Assembly (NCBI GenBank): GCA_001805465.1
Contig: MHGH01000001.1
Span: forward strand, 2,452 to 35,003
Length of the DNA stretch: 32,552 nucleotides
Direction of reading: 5' to 3'
From: Omnitrophica WOR_2 bacterium RBG_13_41_10
Lineage (GTDB): Bacteria > Omnitrophota > Gorgyraeia > Gygaellales > Profunditerraquicolaceae
Made by a program: the position numbers and the translations under genes. Of this stretch, positions 1 through 7,711 are shown in pieces. The notes beneath the pieces were generated by a model, which worked only from the letters and a program-made list of their open reading frames with translations, was not told where the DNA came from and ran no database searches. Numbering within the stretch: the stretch's first letter is position 1; every line of letters starts with the position of its first letter.

Positions 1-2
1 AG

Positions 3-206
3 GCATTTGATCTGATAGCAAAATCCGGGGGTAAAGTAAATTCAATGTACGCGCTTCTGGGCAAATATGACATCGTGCTGATAACGGATTTTCCGGATGT
101 TGCAGACGTGATGAAGGCATCCATTGCCTTAAACAAGCTGACCGGTATAACCTTTACCAGCTTCCCTGCTATCAGTATCGAGGAATTTGACAAAATCACT
201 ACATAA
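3..206 (+). CDS. GYD-domain protein, C-terminal part only (5' truncated)
   Basis: An open frame runs from the left edge to a TAA at 204-206 and gives 67 residues. The run ALLGKYDIVLITDFPD, followed by an Ala/Leu-rich helix and a short C-terminal strand, matches the GYD family, small ferredoxin-like alpha/beta proteins of about 95-100 residues usually recognised by a GxYD signature; here it reads G-K-Y-D. Family members have no firmly established biochemical role. Roughly the first 30 residues and the start lie outside the window. The next gene begins 50 bp downstream, so this could be the upstream member of the same transcript, but no promoter or terminator is visible between them. Confidence 0.7.
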   Translation, partial: AFDLIAKSGGKVNSMYALLGKYDIVLITDFPDVADVMKASIALNKLTGITFTSFPAISIEEFDKITT

Positions 207-256
207 GCGGGATTACCGAAGGGTCGTCCCCGAATACAACTGGTAAATTTTAGCGA

Positions 257-589
257 ATGACAATAGTAAATATAATAGGAGAAGTAAGAAAGCTCGTAGA
301 TTTAGTAAGCTATCAGAATAGTGCTATCGTAAGCAAAGAGATTATTAAGAACGAAAAAGGAACGGTTACGCTGTTTGCATTTGATAAAGGACAGGGATTG
401 AGTGAGCATACCGCTCCTTTTGATGCATTAGTATATAATTTTGACGGTAAAGCAGAAGTAATTATCGAAGGAAAGCCGCATCTTTTAGGAGAGGGAGAGA
501 TTATAATTATGCCAGCAAATAAGCCGCATGCCTTAAAAGCGATAGAGCGTTTTAAGATGCTTTTAGTGATGGTGAGGGAGAAAGGATAA
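257..589 (+). CDS. Small single-domain cupin protein
   Basis: This 110-residue protein has the beta-barrel pattern of a single-domain cupin. Motif 1 is degenerate, around GLSEHTAPFDAL (about residues 47-58), and leads into a glycine turn and EVIIEGKPHLLGEGE. Motif 2 appears as IIMPANKPHALKA (about residues 83-95), with a conserved proline and histidine. Histidines at both motifs could bind a metal, but the substrate cannot be told from sequence. The start codon lacks an obvious Shine-Dalgarno sequence. The stop is separated by a single base from the sensor-OtsA gene, so co-transcription with the trehalose genes is likely; a regulatory or sugar-sensing role there would be guesswork. Confidence 0.85.
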   Translation: MTIVNIIGEVRKLVDLVSYQNSAIVSKEIIKNEKGTVTLFAFDKGQGLSEHTAPFDALVYNFDGKAEVIIEGKPHLLGEGEIIIMPANKPHALKAIERFKMLLVMVREKG

Positions 590-590
590 A

Positions 591-2828
591 ATGAAGCGTA
601 TTTTATTGTTTATTTTGCCGATTTTAATCATTATTGCCGTGGCATTCACTATATTCGGAATCGTACAGGTCCGCTATGAAGAAGAAAAACTAATGGATGA
701 CCTGAAAAGGAAGGCCAGGGCTGTGGCGGAAAGCGTTGAATTGTCGGCAAGATATTCGCTTATTAACAATGACCTTAAGTCAGCCAAGCGCCTTGTAGAA
801 AGCTTCCAAAAGAGGGAGAGGATGCAGGGTTGCGTAATCTACGATAAGGAAGGCCTGATTTTAGCTATTACTGAACGAATCTCTGATTGGGGGCAGAAAG
901 AAAAGACATATATCAAAGAAATCCTAAATACCCAAAGTGCCAGGGGTGCAATTGAAATATTTGGGGATTATTCGGTATATAGCTACACCTTGCCGGTATT
1001 AGATGATGAGAATAATATTTTGGGCGTAGTAGAAGTCATATATGATACCTCTTATCTCTTCACTACCTTAGCCGATTTATGGAGGAGGATAAGCACAACA
1101 TTAATTATCTTGATATCGCTCATAGCAATCACTGCTGTTTTAATCCAAAGGCAGATTTTTATCCTTCCTGTGCGCCGGCTTACGCAATGGTTTAGCCATT
1201 TTCAAAGGGGCGAGATAGACGAAAGCCATCCTATAAAAGAAAAAGGAGAACTCGGCAAGCTTGCCAGTGAAGTAGAGCAGGTAGCATTAAGTTTACGGGT
1301 TGCCCGAAGGACAATTTCTGATGAAGCTTCTGTACGGTTGCAGAAAGAAGAAGTATGGACGGAATCCAAGTTAAGGGATTTAGTTCGTGCTAAACTAGGG
1401 GATAACGCATTATTTGTAGTTTCGAACCGTGAACCGTATATGCATGTTCTAGATGAATCTACCGGCGTGACTAAATGCATTAGGCCCGCAAGCGGCGTGG
1501 TTACCGCTATACATCCTGTTTTGTGCGCCTGCGGAGGAACATGGATTGCCCATGGCAGCGGCAATGCGGATAAGAAATTTGTTAATTCGAAAGATAAATT
1601 AGGCGTACCTCCTAAAGATAATCGCTATATTCTTAAAAGAGCGTGGTTAACGAAAGAGGAAGAAGATGGATATTATTACGGATTTGCTAACGAAGGCCTA
1701 TGGCCGTTATGTCACAATACACATACGCGGCCGATCTTTCGAGAGTCAGATTGGCAGATGTATAAAAAAGTGAATCAGAAGTTTGCCGATACTCTCCTTG
1801 AAGAATTACCGGCTAAGCCTCCGTTTATCTTTATTCAGGATTACCACTTTACATTACTTGCTAAGATGATTAAAGAGAAGCGACCCGATGCAACCATTGC
1901 CTTGTTTTGGCATATCCCTTGGCCCAATCCGGAAAATTTCTCCATATGTCCGTATCGTCAGGAAATTCTCGATGGAATGTTGGGCTGTGATTTAATCGGA
2001 TTTCATGTTCAGAATCATTGCAATAATTTCTTAGATACTGCCAATAGGCTTCTTGAGTCGCGCGTTGATACTGAGAAATTTAGCATCATCCGTTTCGATA
2101 AAGAGACATTTGTCAGGGCTTTTCCTATAAGCGTTGACGGCCATATAAGCGAAGGCAGTTTTAAGGTTGAACCGATCAGGGAGATAGAGAAGCTAAAGAA
2201 AGAATACGATCTAAAAGATAAAATAGTGGGATTAGGCGTAGATAGAATTGATTACACCAAGGGCATAATCGAGAGGGTATTGGCCGTCGACAGGTTTTTA
2301 GAAAAATATCCCGAGTACAAGAAAAAATTTGTCTTTATTCAGCTTGCCGCTCCCAGCCGAACGCATATAAAGCGCTATCATGACCTCATAGGCGAGATAG
2401 ATGAATTGGTGGAAAAGAAAAACTGGAAATATCTTGACGGTGATTGGAAACCGATAATATATCTAAAGCGCCATTTTTCTCAAGACGAGATAGAGCCTTA
2501 TTATATGCTGGCTGATCTGTGTATTGTCAGTTCTCTGCATGACGGTATGAATCTGGTTGCCAAAGAGTATGTGGCAGCCAAGAAAGATTTATCCGGAAGC
2601 CTGATTTTAAGCCAATTTACCGGTGCGGCGCGAGAATTAACCGATGCCATTCAGATTAATCCATATTCCATAGAAGAATTTGCTGATAGTATTAAGTTGG
2701 CTCTAGAAATGCCTTCGGAAGAGAAGGAAAAGCGCATGGAGAATATGCGTAAAATTATCAGCGAAAATAATGTCTATCGCTGGGCAGGTAATATCATTAC
2801 AGAACTTACGGCATTAAAGAAAGTTTAG
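591..2828 (+). CDS. otsA: Membrane sensor-HAMP fused to trehalose-6-phosphate synthase (GT20)
   Basis: The C-terminal part (about residues 273-740) is a full GT20 trehalose-6-phosphate synthase, which joins UDP-glucose (or another NDP-glucose) to glucose-6-phosphate. Visible motifs are VSNREPY (277-283), IQDYH (415-419), WHIPWP (439-444), GVDRIDYTKG (549-558) and HDGMNLVAKEY (650-660). The N-terminal 270 residues are not part of the usual enzyme. They comprise a membrane helix at about 4-26, an extracytoplasmic segment of about 140 residues with a PAS/Cache-like run (GCVIYDKEGLILAI, then YSYTLPVLDDENNILGVVEV), a second helix at about 167-190 and a HAMP-like region to about 245. This layout is what is normally found in front of a histidine kinase. 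OtsA enzymes are typically about 460-500 residues, so the 745-residue length is explained by the fusion. otsB starts directly after the stop. Confidence 0.93.
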   Translation: MKRILLFILPILIIIAVAFTIFGIVQVRYEEEKLMDDLKRKARAVAESVELSARYSLINNDLKSAKRLVESFQKRERMQGCVIYDKEGLILAITERISDWGQKEKTYIKEILNTQSARGAIEIFGDYSVYSYTLPVLDDENNILGVVEVIYDTSYLFTTLADLWRRISTTLIILISLIAITAVLIQRQIFILPVRRLTQWFSHFQRGEIDESHPIKEKGELGKLASEVEQVALSLRVARRTISDEASVRLQKEEVWTESKLRDLVRAKLGDNALFVVSNREPYMHVLDESTGVTKCIRPASGVVTAIHPVLCACGGTWIAHGSGNADKKFVNSKDKLGVPPKDNRYILKRAWLTKEEEDGYYYGFANEGLWPLCHNTHTRPIFRESDWQMYKKVNQKFADTLLEELPAKPPFIFIQDYHFTLLAKMIKEKRPDATIALFWHIPWPNPENFSICPYRQEILDGMLGCDLIGFHVQNHCNNFLDTANRLLESRVDTEKFSIIRFDKETFVRAFPISVDGHISEGSFKVEPIREIEKLKKEYDLKDKIVGLGVDRIDYTKGIIERVLAVDRFLEKYPEYKKKFVFIQLAAPSRTHIKRYHDLIGEIDELVEKKNWKYLDGDWKPIIYLKRHFSQDEIEPYYMLADLCIVSSLHDGMNLVAKEYVAAKKDLSGSLILSQFTGAARELTDAIQINPYSIEEFADSIKLALEMPSEEKEKRMENMRKIISENNVYRWAGNIITELTALKKV

Positions 2829-3626
2829 ATGGAATATTTATTTTCTCATCGGAATAAATTAAAAGACATATTAACTGACAAGTTTGTGTTTCTTTTTTTG
2901 GACTATGATGGAACTTTAACCCCAATTGCGCAAACCCCCGATAAGGCGGTAATTTCTAAAGAAAAAAAAGATTTATTGGGCAGGCTATCTAACAATCCTA
3001 ACTGTAAGGTAGCTATTATCAGTGGTAGGTCGCTTAGCGATATAAAGGCCCTTGTAGGGATTAAAAGTATTATTTATGCCGGTAATCATGGCCTGGAAAT
3101 AGAAGGCCCAAAGATTAAATTTGAGAGCAGGCTTTCCCCGAGATTCAAGTCTATTATCAGGGATATATATAAAGATGCGGTTGGCAGGTTTTCCAAAATT
3201 AAGGGGGTTTTAATAGAAAACAAGGGATTGACCTTAAGCGTCCATTATCGCCTGGTAGATAAACAGGATATTCAAGAGTTCTTAAAGATATTAGCTGAAA
3301 TAACTGATCCTTATATTGTCCGCAATAAAATAAAGATTAATTCCGGTAAAAAAGTTTATGAGATAAGGCCTCCCGTAATGTGGGATAAAGGTAAAATTGT
3401 CTTGTGGCTGTTGTCTAGGCAACAATTTTTGTTAGAAAATAATAATATTTTGCCTATTTATATCGGAGATGATACTACCGATGAAGATGCCTTTAAGGCG
3501 CTAAAGAAGAAAGGCCTGACAATATTTGTGGGAGAAAAGGCCAGTCCAGGAGCCCGATATTATTTAAAAAATACGGAGGAGGTAACCGAACTCTTAAGGC
3601 TAATTTTTGATCTTAAGCATAAGTAA
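2829..3626 (+). CDS. otsB: Trehalose-6-phosphate phosphatase
   Basis: A HAD-superfamily phosphatase of 265 residues, the normal length for OtsB, which removes phosphate from trehalose-6-phosphate to give trehalose. The nucleophile motif is FLDYDGTLTPI with Asp25 and Asp27. Motif II is around ISGRS (64-68), the basic residue lies in WDKGK (185-189), and the metal-binding motif is GDDTTDED (213-220). A NHG signature at 86-88 in the cap region is typical of the family. The ATG directly follows the TAG of the sensor-OtsA gene with no gap, so the two enzymes are probably translationally coupled and act in sequence. Confidence 0.95.
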   Translation: MEYLFSHRNKLKDILTDKFVFLFLDYDGTLTPIAQTPDKAVISKEKKDLLGRLSNNPNCKVAIISGRSLSDIKALVGIKSIIYAGNHGLEIEGPKIKFESRLSPRFKSIIRDIYKDAVGRFSKIKGVLIENKGLTLSVHYRLVDKQDIQEFLKILAEITDPYIVRNKIKINSGKKVYEIRPPVMWDKGKIVLWLLSRQQFLLENNNILPIYIGDDTTDEDAFKALKKKGLTIFVGEKASPGARYYLKNTEEVTELLRLIFDLKHK

Positions 3627-3629
3627 GAT

Positions 3630-4301
3630 ATGGCAGAATTAATAAAGGCTAAAGAGCCATTTAGATTTTATACAAGATTGCACCTGACTGAGCTAACCGG
3701 TTTAAGGGCCTCTACCTTAAGCCAATTAGTAGGACTGATAAAAGAGGCTTCCGGTTCTTGCATTTACCACCATACCCATAGATTTCTGCAACAGCATCAG
3801 TATCTTTCTCCTGAGCCGCCGAATGACTTTGCCTATTGGGTAGCAGAGATTCTTGGCGAAAAGGAATTGGGGGAGAAACTCGCCAGCATTGATACCATTC
3901 AATACTCAACTATTCACGGCCTTCGCGAAGCGATTGTTACCACCATGGATGATTATCTAAAGAACAATGCTCTGGCAAAACTAAGATTTGCTGGCGAAGG
4001 AGCGGAATTCCATTTTATGAAATCAGTCAGTTTCGTAATTCCCACAAATTACGTTGTCTCTGATTTAAAAAATTTTAAAGATACATTGGGTAATATAACT
4101 ATTGATTCAATATACTTCCATATTTTTGAAGCACGATTGCGCCTGGAAAGAAAAACCAATGACTTTTCTAATTGGATAGAAAATTCCATAGGCGATAAAG
4201 AACTGGCAGAGGAGATTTCAAGGCTCGATCCTTATGCCTATACCTTAGAGGAATTAAGGAGAGTAATAATTAAGCTTATAGAAAAAAGGCTTTCCGTTTA
4301 A
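3630..4301 (+). CDS. DUF5752-type protein of the trehalose operon
   Basis: A 223-residue soluble protein without signal peptide or membrane helix. It looks like two related halves: PFRFYTRLHLTELTGLRAS...IYHHTHRFL near the N terminus and FHFMKSVSFVIP...SIYFHIFEARLRL in the second half. Each is followed by a similar acidic helical stretch (FAYWVAEILGEKELGEKLASID and FSNWIENSIGDKELAEEISRLD), suggesting an internal duplication. It resembles the DUF5752 family, which I recall near TreT-like glycosyltransferases; the family assignment is from memory. No catalytic motif is evident. It sits between otsB (3-bp gap) and the TreT-like gene (1-bp gap), so a partner or regulatory role in trehalose metabolism is plausible but unproven. 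Confidence 0.75.
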   Translation: MAELIKAKEPFRFYTRLHLTELTGLRASTLSQLVGLIKEASGSCIYHHTHRFLQQHQYLSPEPPNDFAYWVAEILGEKELGEKLASIDTIQYSTIHGLREAIVTTMDDYLKNNALAKLRFAGEGAEFHFMKSVSFVIPTNYVVSDLKNFKDTLGNITIDSIYFHIFEARLRLERKTNDFSNWIENSIGDKELAEEISRLDPYAYTLEELRRVIIKLIEKRLSV

Positions 4302-4302
4302 T

Positions 4303-5514
4303 ATGAAAAGAATAGATGAATATATTCCCATAGTGGGTAGTTCCGTTATTGACGATTTAAAATTACTTGGAGAAAAACTTAAAAATAAAGTTATTCAACA
4401 TATCAATTCTACGCCCGTAGGCGGCGGTGTTGCCGAAATATTAAACCGCATGGTTGGGCTGTTAAGAGAATTAGGCGTAGATACAAGATGGGACGTCATA
4501 AAAGGCGGAGAGCAATTTTTTGGAGTGACAAAAAAGTTTCACAACGCATTGCACGGCAGGGCCAAAGAGATAACCCAGAGGGATTTTGAAATATTCATGG
4601 AGACCAGCCAGCAAAATTTAGAAAATGTCAATACCTACGGAGATATTGTTTTTGTCCATGACCCGCAGCCAATAGCTCTGATAAAAAAGAAAGCCGCTAA
4701 CAAATGGCTTTGGCGTTGCCATGTTGACGTATCTAATCCTAATGAGAAAGTTTGGGGATTTCTTATGGATTTTATCGTTCAGTATGATTCTGTAGTTTTT
4801 TCTGCTCCGGCTTTCTCCCGGAAGTTACCCGTCAGGCAATTTTTAATTTCTCCATCCATTGACCCTTTAAGCGACAAAAACAAAGAATTACCCCAAGAAA
4901 CAATAAATTCGGTCTTAAGAAAATACGGTATTAAAAAAGACAAAGCAATCATCACCCAAATATCCCGTTTTGACCGCTTAAAAGACCCCATAGGCGTAAT
5001 TGAAGCATATTTGCAGGTAAAAAAATATATCAATTGCCAGCTGATCTTGGCCGGTGGTACCGCCGAGGATGATCCAGAAGGACTCCAAGTGCTTGAGGAA
5101 GTTAAAGAGAAAGCTAAGAATGACCGCGATATTCATATTTTGCTTTTACCACACAACGATATAGAAGTGAATGCACTGCAAAGGGTTTCCGATGTCATTG
5201 TTCAGAAATCTCTTAAGGAGGGATTTGGTTTAACGGTCGCCGAAGCTCTATGGAAAGCAAAACCCGTTGTAGCTTCTAATGTCGGCGGTATCCCCTTACA
5301 GATAAAACACAAATATTCCGGTTTATTGTGCCGTTCAGTTGAAGGCGCTGCTTTTGCGATAAAGCAGTTGCTTAATAGCCCGGAATACGCCCAAAAATTA
5401 GGAGAAAATGGCCGGGAGCATATTAGAAACAATTTCCTGCTTACCAGGCACCTAAGGGATTATATGTTGTTATTTCTTTCGCTTTATCATCCTGAAGATA
5501 TAGTGTATTTGTAA
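4303..5514 (+). CDS. treT: TreT-type trehalose synthase (GT4 glycosyltransferase)
   Basis: A 403-residue GT-B glycosyltransferase resembling the TreT enzymes of Thermococcus and Thermoproteus, which form trehalose in one step from NDP-glucose and glucose. TreT-like features are INSTPVGGGVAEIL (34-47, glycine-rich loop), FFGVTKKFHNALHG, VHDPQP (118-123), CHVDVSNP (139-146), ISRFDRLKDP (220-229) and the EX7E pair Glu306/Glu314 in KEGFGLTVAEAL. Length and motif order are normal for the family. It is the last gene of the operon. With OtsA-OtsB it supplies a second, phosphate-independent route to trehalose. A related GT4 enzyme with another acceptor cannot be excluded, but the N-terminal motifs favour TreT. 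Confidence 0.85.
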   Translation: MKRIDEYIPIVGSSVIDDLKLLGEKLKNKVIQHINSTPVGGGVAEILNRMVGLLRELGVDTRWDVIKGGEQFFGVTKKFHNALHGRAKEITQRDFEIFMETSQQNLENVNTYGDIVFVHDPQPIALIKKKAANKWLWRCHVDVSNPNEKVWGFLMDFIVQYDSVVFSAPAFSRKLPVRQFLISPSIDPLSDKNKELPQETINSVLRKYGIKKDKAIITQISRFDRLKDPIGVIEAYLQVKKYINCQLILAGGTAEDDPEGLQVLEEVKEKAKNDRDIHILLLPHNDIEVNALQRVSDVIVQKSLKEGFGLTVAEALWKAKPVVASNVGGIPLQIKHKYSGLLCRSVEGAAFAIKQLLNSPEYAQKLGENGREHIRNNFLLTRHLRDYMLLFLSLYHPEDIVYL

Positions 5515-5604
5515 AAGGAGAGCGTCAGTGAAATTATTAAAAATTAGGTAAATTGTTCTCACTCCTGAATTAAACCCCCCAAGTAAAAAAAATCCAAACT
5601 TTTC

Positions 5605-5633
5605 TTGACATTAATTGCTTTTTGCGTTATATT
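5605..5633 (+). promoter_or_regulatory. Sigma70-type promoter of the MarR-efflux operon
   Basis: TTGACA at 5605-5610 and TATATT at 5628-5633 are separated by 17 bp, giving a perfect -35 and a good -10 box. The expected transcription start is near 5640, about 40 bp before the marR ATG. The inverted-repeat operator begins at 5642, so a bound repressor would cover the initiation region. Confidence 0.8.
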
Positions 5634-5641
5634 TAATGGTA

Positions 5642-5668
5642 TTAATAGTTAAGATACTTAACTATTAA
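5642..5668. promoter_or_regulatory. Perfect 12-bp inverted repeat, probable MarR operator
   Basis: TTAATAGTTAAG at 5642-5653 is mirrored by CTTAACTATTAA at 5657-5668 around a 3-bp centre (ATA). The total of 27 bp suits a winged-helix dimer contacting adjacent major grooves. It lies directly downstream of the -10 box, and its right arm runs into the AAGGAGG ribosome-binding site (5667-5673) of marR. The position and the usual autoregulation of MarR proteins make it the likely operator for the whole efflux operon. Confidence 0.8.
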
Positions 5669-5679
5669 GGAGGTTAAAT

Positions 5680-6144
5680 ATGCCCGTAGTTTCTCTTAGC
5701 CATTTTGCCGGTAAAATGGGCGAGATTATGCCCATAATGATGAAAGAATTTACCCGGTGCATGGCCGTTGAATTGCATAAAGCAAAGGTTACCCTGCCGC
5801 AAATAATGATTTTACATTTTTTGGAGATGGAGCAGGAAGCCAAGATGAAAGACCTGGCGCGTTTTATGGGTGTTACCATGGCAGCCATGACCGGAATTAT
5901 CGAGCGCCTGGTAAAAAGCGGCCACTGTACAAGAATCTACGACCCCCAAGACCGCCGGATTATTAAAATAAGATTAACCGCTAAAGGCGATAATTTAGTA
6001 AAAAATATCAATGAAGGTAAACACCGGATGATCATAAAAATATTTGGTAAAATCTCTGAGACTGACCGGCAGGATTATTTACGTATCCTATTGCAAATAA
6101 AGGAGATTTTACTCAGAGAAAATTCTCATTTAGCACAATGCTGA
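5680..6144 (+). CDS. MarR-family transcriptional regulator
   Basis: A 154-residue winged-helix protein of normal MarR length. The helix-turn-helix is about residues 54-80 (MKDLARFMGVTMAAMTGIIE, then RLVKSG), followed by the wing with the family signature DPQDRRII (about 88-95) and a C-terminal dimerisation helix. MarR proteins usually repress their own operon and release DNA when a small phenolic or drug-like ligand, or an oxidant, is present. An AAGGAGG site lies 6 bp before the ATG. It is the first gene of a set that continues into tolC-, adaptor- and RND-like genes, so it most likely controls efflux. Cysteines are present but nothing marks it as a redox sensor. Confidence 0.93.
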   Translation: MPVVSLSHFAGKMGEIMPIMMKEFTRCMAVELHKAKVTLPQIMILHFLEMEQEAKMKDLARFMGVTMAAMTGIIERLVKSGHCTRIYDPQDRRIIKIRLTAKGDNLVKNINEGKHRMIIKIFGKISETDRQDYLRILLQIKEILLRENSHLAQC

Positions 6145-6154
6145 TTAAGGCAAA

Positions 6155-7711
6155 ATGTTTAAAAGGGCGTTAATTTTTTGTTTAAATATCGGGCTGATCT
6201 TTAGCCTTGTTTCTTCTGCCACAGCAAAAGATAAGCCTGGCAAGCCAGAAGAAAGGGCAAGGGAAATAGATAAAGCCCTTTTTATGGCCTCGGGCACTGT
6301 GGACAAGATTTTAAAAATTGGCTTAGTGGATTGTATGCTTTATGCCTTAAAACAAAATTCAGAAATTTTGGTTAAGCGCATCGAACCAAAATTAAAAGAA
6401 GACGAGGTGAAGATTGCTAAGGCCGATTTTGAGCCGACCTTTAATGCTGAATATACGGTACAAGATACAAACGAGGTTTCATCCAGCACTTTGCAGGGAG
6501 CGGATATTTTTAATACCCAAGACATGAATCTCAACGCCGATGTTTCGGGTAAGTTCACCAGCGGCACAGAATATAAGATGGGAATCCTTAATCAGAGATA
6601 TAAAAGTGATTCCACATACCAGGTCTTTAATCCTTATTATGCCATAGAGCCAAAAATTACTATCACCCAGCCGCTTTTTAGAGGCTTTGGCACAATGGTA
6701 AATAAAGCGGATATTATAGTCGCCCAGAATAATAGATTACAATCCGGCGCTTCTTTTAAGGATACGGTTATGGATACTATCAGCAAAGCAAAAATAGCTT
6801 ATTACAACTATATTTTTTATCTTGAAAGCTATGCTATTGCTAAGTTATCTTTAGAACGCGCCCAGCATTTATTGGAGATAAATAAAGCCAGATATCAAAA
6901 AGGGCTTATCAGTTCCGTTGATTTATTAGAAACAGAAGCAGCTGCAGCAGAGAGAGAAAAAACAGTGCTGACGGCTGAGGCCCAGGTCAAGAGAGCGGAG
7001 GATGACCTTAAACTCATTACCAATTTAGTTGATGACCCCCAAGTTTGGAACGCCAAGATTGAACTGATAGATAAGCCGGCATTTATTGTTGAAGAGGTAG
7101 ATTTACTGCAAAGCCTAAAAGCAGCCTTTGAATACAGGCCGGATTACTACTCTGCGAAGATAGATTTGAAAAGCCGGGATATCAAAATCGTAACTGCCCA
7201 GAACGCCTTGCTTCCTACCGTTGACCTAGTGGCTAGTTTTGGCTTAAACGGATTAGGAAAAGACTATCAGAGTGCCCTCCAAAAAGTTAACCCCGACTAT
7301 ACAGACTGGGGCATCGGGGTTAAATTCAGCCTTCCTTGGGGCAGTGGAGATCGGGCAAAATACGACCAGAGGCAATTAGAGAAAGCCCAGGCCTTACTTG
7401 TATTTAAAAGATTAGAGCAGAATATTATTCTGGAAATAAGGGATAAGGTGAGAAATGCCAAAACACAAAAACAGCAGGTAGATGTGGCTAAGCTTTCCAA
7501 GGAAAAAGAGGCCCAGAACTACGAAGCGCAGAAAGAGCGTTACGCCGCAGGCCAGGTTTCTACTCATGATATGCTGGATTATCAAGATAAATTATCACAG
7601 GCCGAGCTTGACTATGTCAAGGCGTTAATTGATTATAATATTGCCTTAATTAATCTGGATAAATCTCAAGGGATAACCTTAGCCAAGAACAATATTAAAC
7701 TGGAGGAGTGA
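6155..7711 (+). CDS. TolC-like outer membrane efflux channel
   Basis: A 518-residue outer membrane factor. A signal peptide is visible at the N terminus (positive MFKR, hydrophobic core, possible cleavage after ATA near residue 24). The body has two copies of the family's helical hairpin pattern with long Glu/Ala/Lys-rich coiled-coil stretches, for example SLERAQHLLEINKARYQKG and, in the second half, KEKEAQNYEAQKERYAAGQV with the usual glycine before the next helix. These would form the periplasmic tunnel, with beta strands in the outer membrane. It starts 10 bp after marR, and its stop overlaps the adaptor gene start, so it is the exit duct of the pump encoded next. Confidence 0.9.
   Translation: MFKRALIFCLNIGLIFSLVSSATAKDKPGKPEERAREIDKALFMASGTVDKILKIGLVDCMLYALKQNSEILVKRIEPKLKEDEVKIAKADFEPTFNAEYTVQDTNEVSSSTLQGADIFNTQDMNLNADVSGKFTSGTEYKMGILNQRYKSDSTYQVFNPYYAIEPKITITQPLFRGFGTMVNKADIIVAQNNRLQSGASFKDTVMDTISKAKIAYYNYIFYLESYAIAKLSLERAQHLLEINKARYQKGLISSVDLLETEAAAAEREKTVLTAEAQVKRAEDDLKLITNLVDDPQVWNAKIELIDKPAFIVEEVDLLQSLKAAFEYRPDYYSAKIDLKSRDIKIVTAQNALLPTVDLVASFGLNGLGKDYQSALQKVNPDYTDWGIGVKFSLPWGSGDRAKYDQRQLEKAQALLVFKRLEQNIILEIRDKVRNAKTQKQQVDVAKLSKEKEAQNYEAQKERYAAGQVSTHDMLDYQDKLSQAELDYVKALIDYNIALINLDKSQGITLAKNNIKLEE

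Noticed and set aside
1202..1564. Open frame of 120 codons on the - strand within the sensor-OtsA gene
   Set aside because: Overlaps conserved GT20 codons; no independent support.
5528..5551. Seven-codon frame (GTG start, MKLLKIR) after AAAGGAG just downstream of treT
   Set aside because: Spacing is acceptable, but the product is too short to judge; it may be a gene remnant. The region between treT and the marR promoter shows no other structure.
7708..7710. GTG at 7708 as start of the adaptor gene
   Set aside because: It is only 1 bp from the ribosome site, whereas ATG 7711 has better spacing and starts a proper lipoprotein signal.
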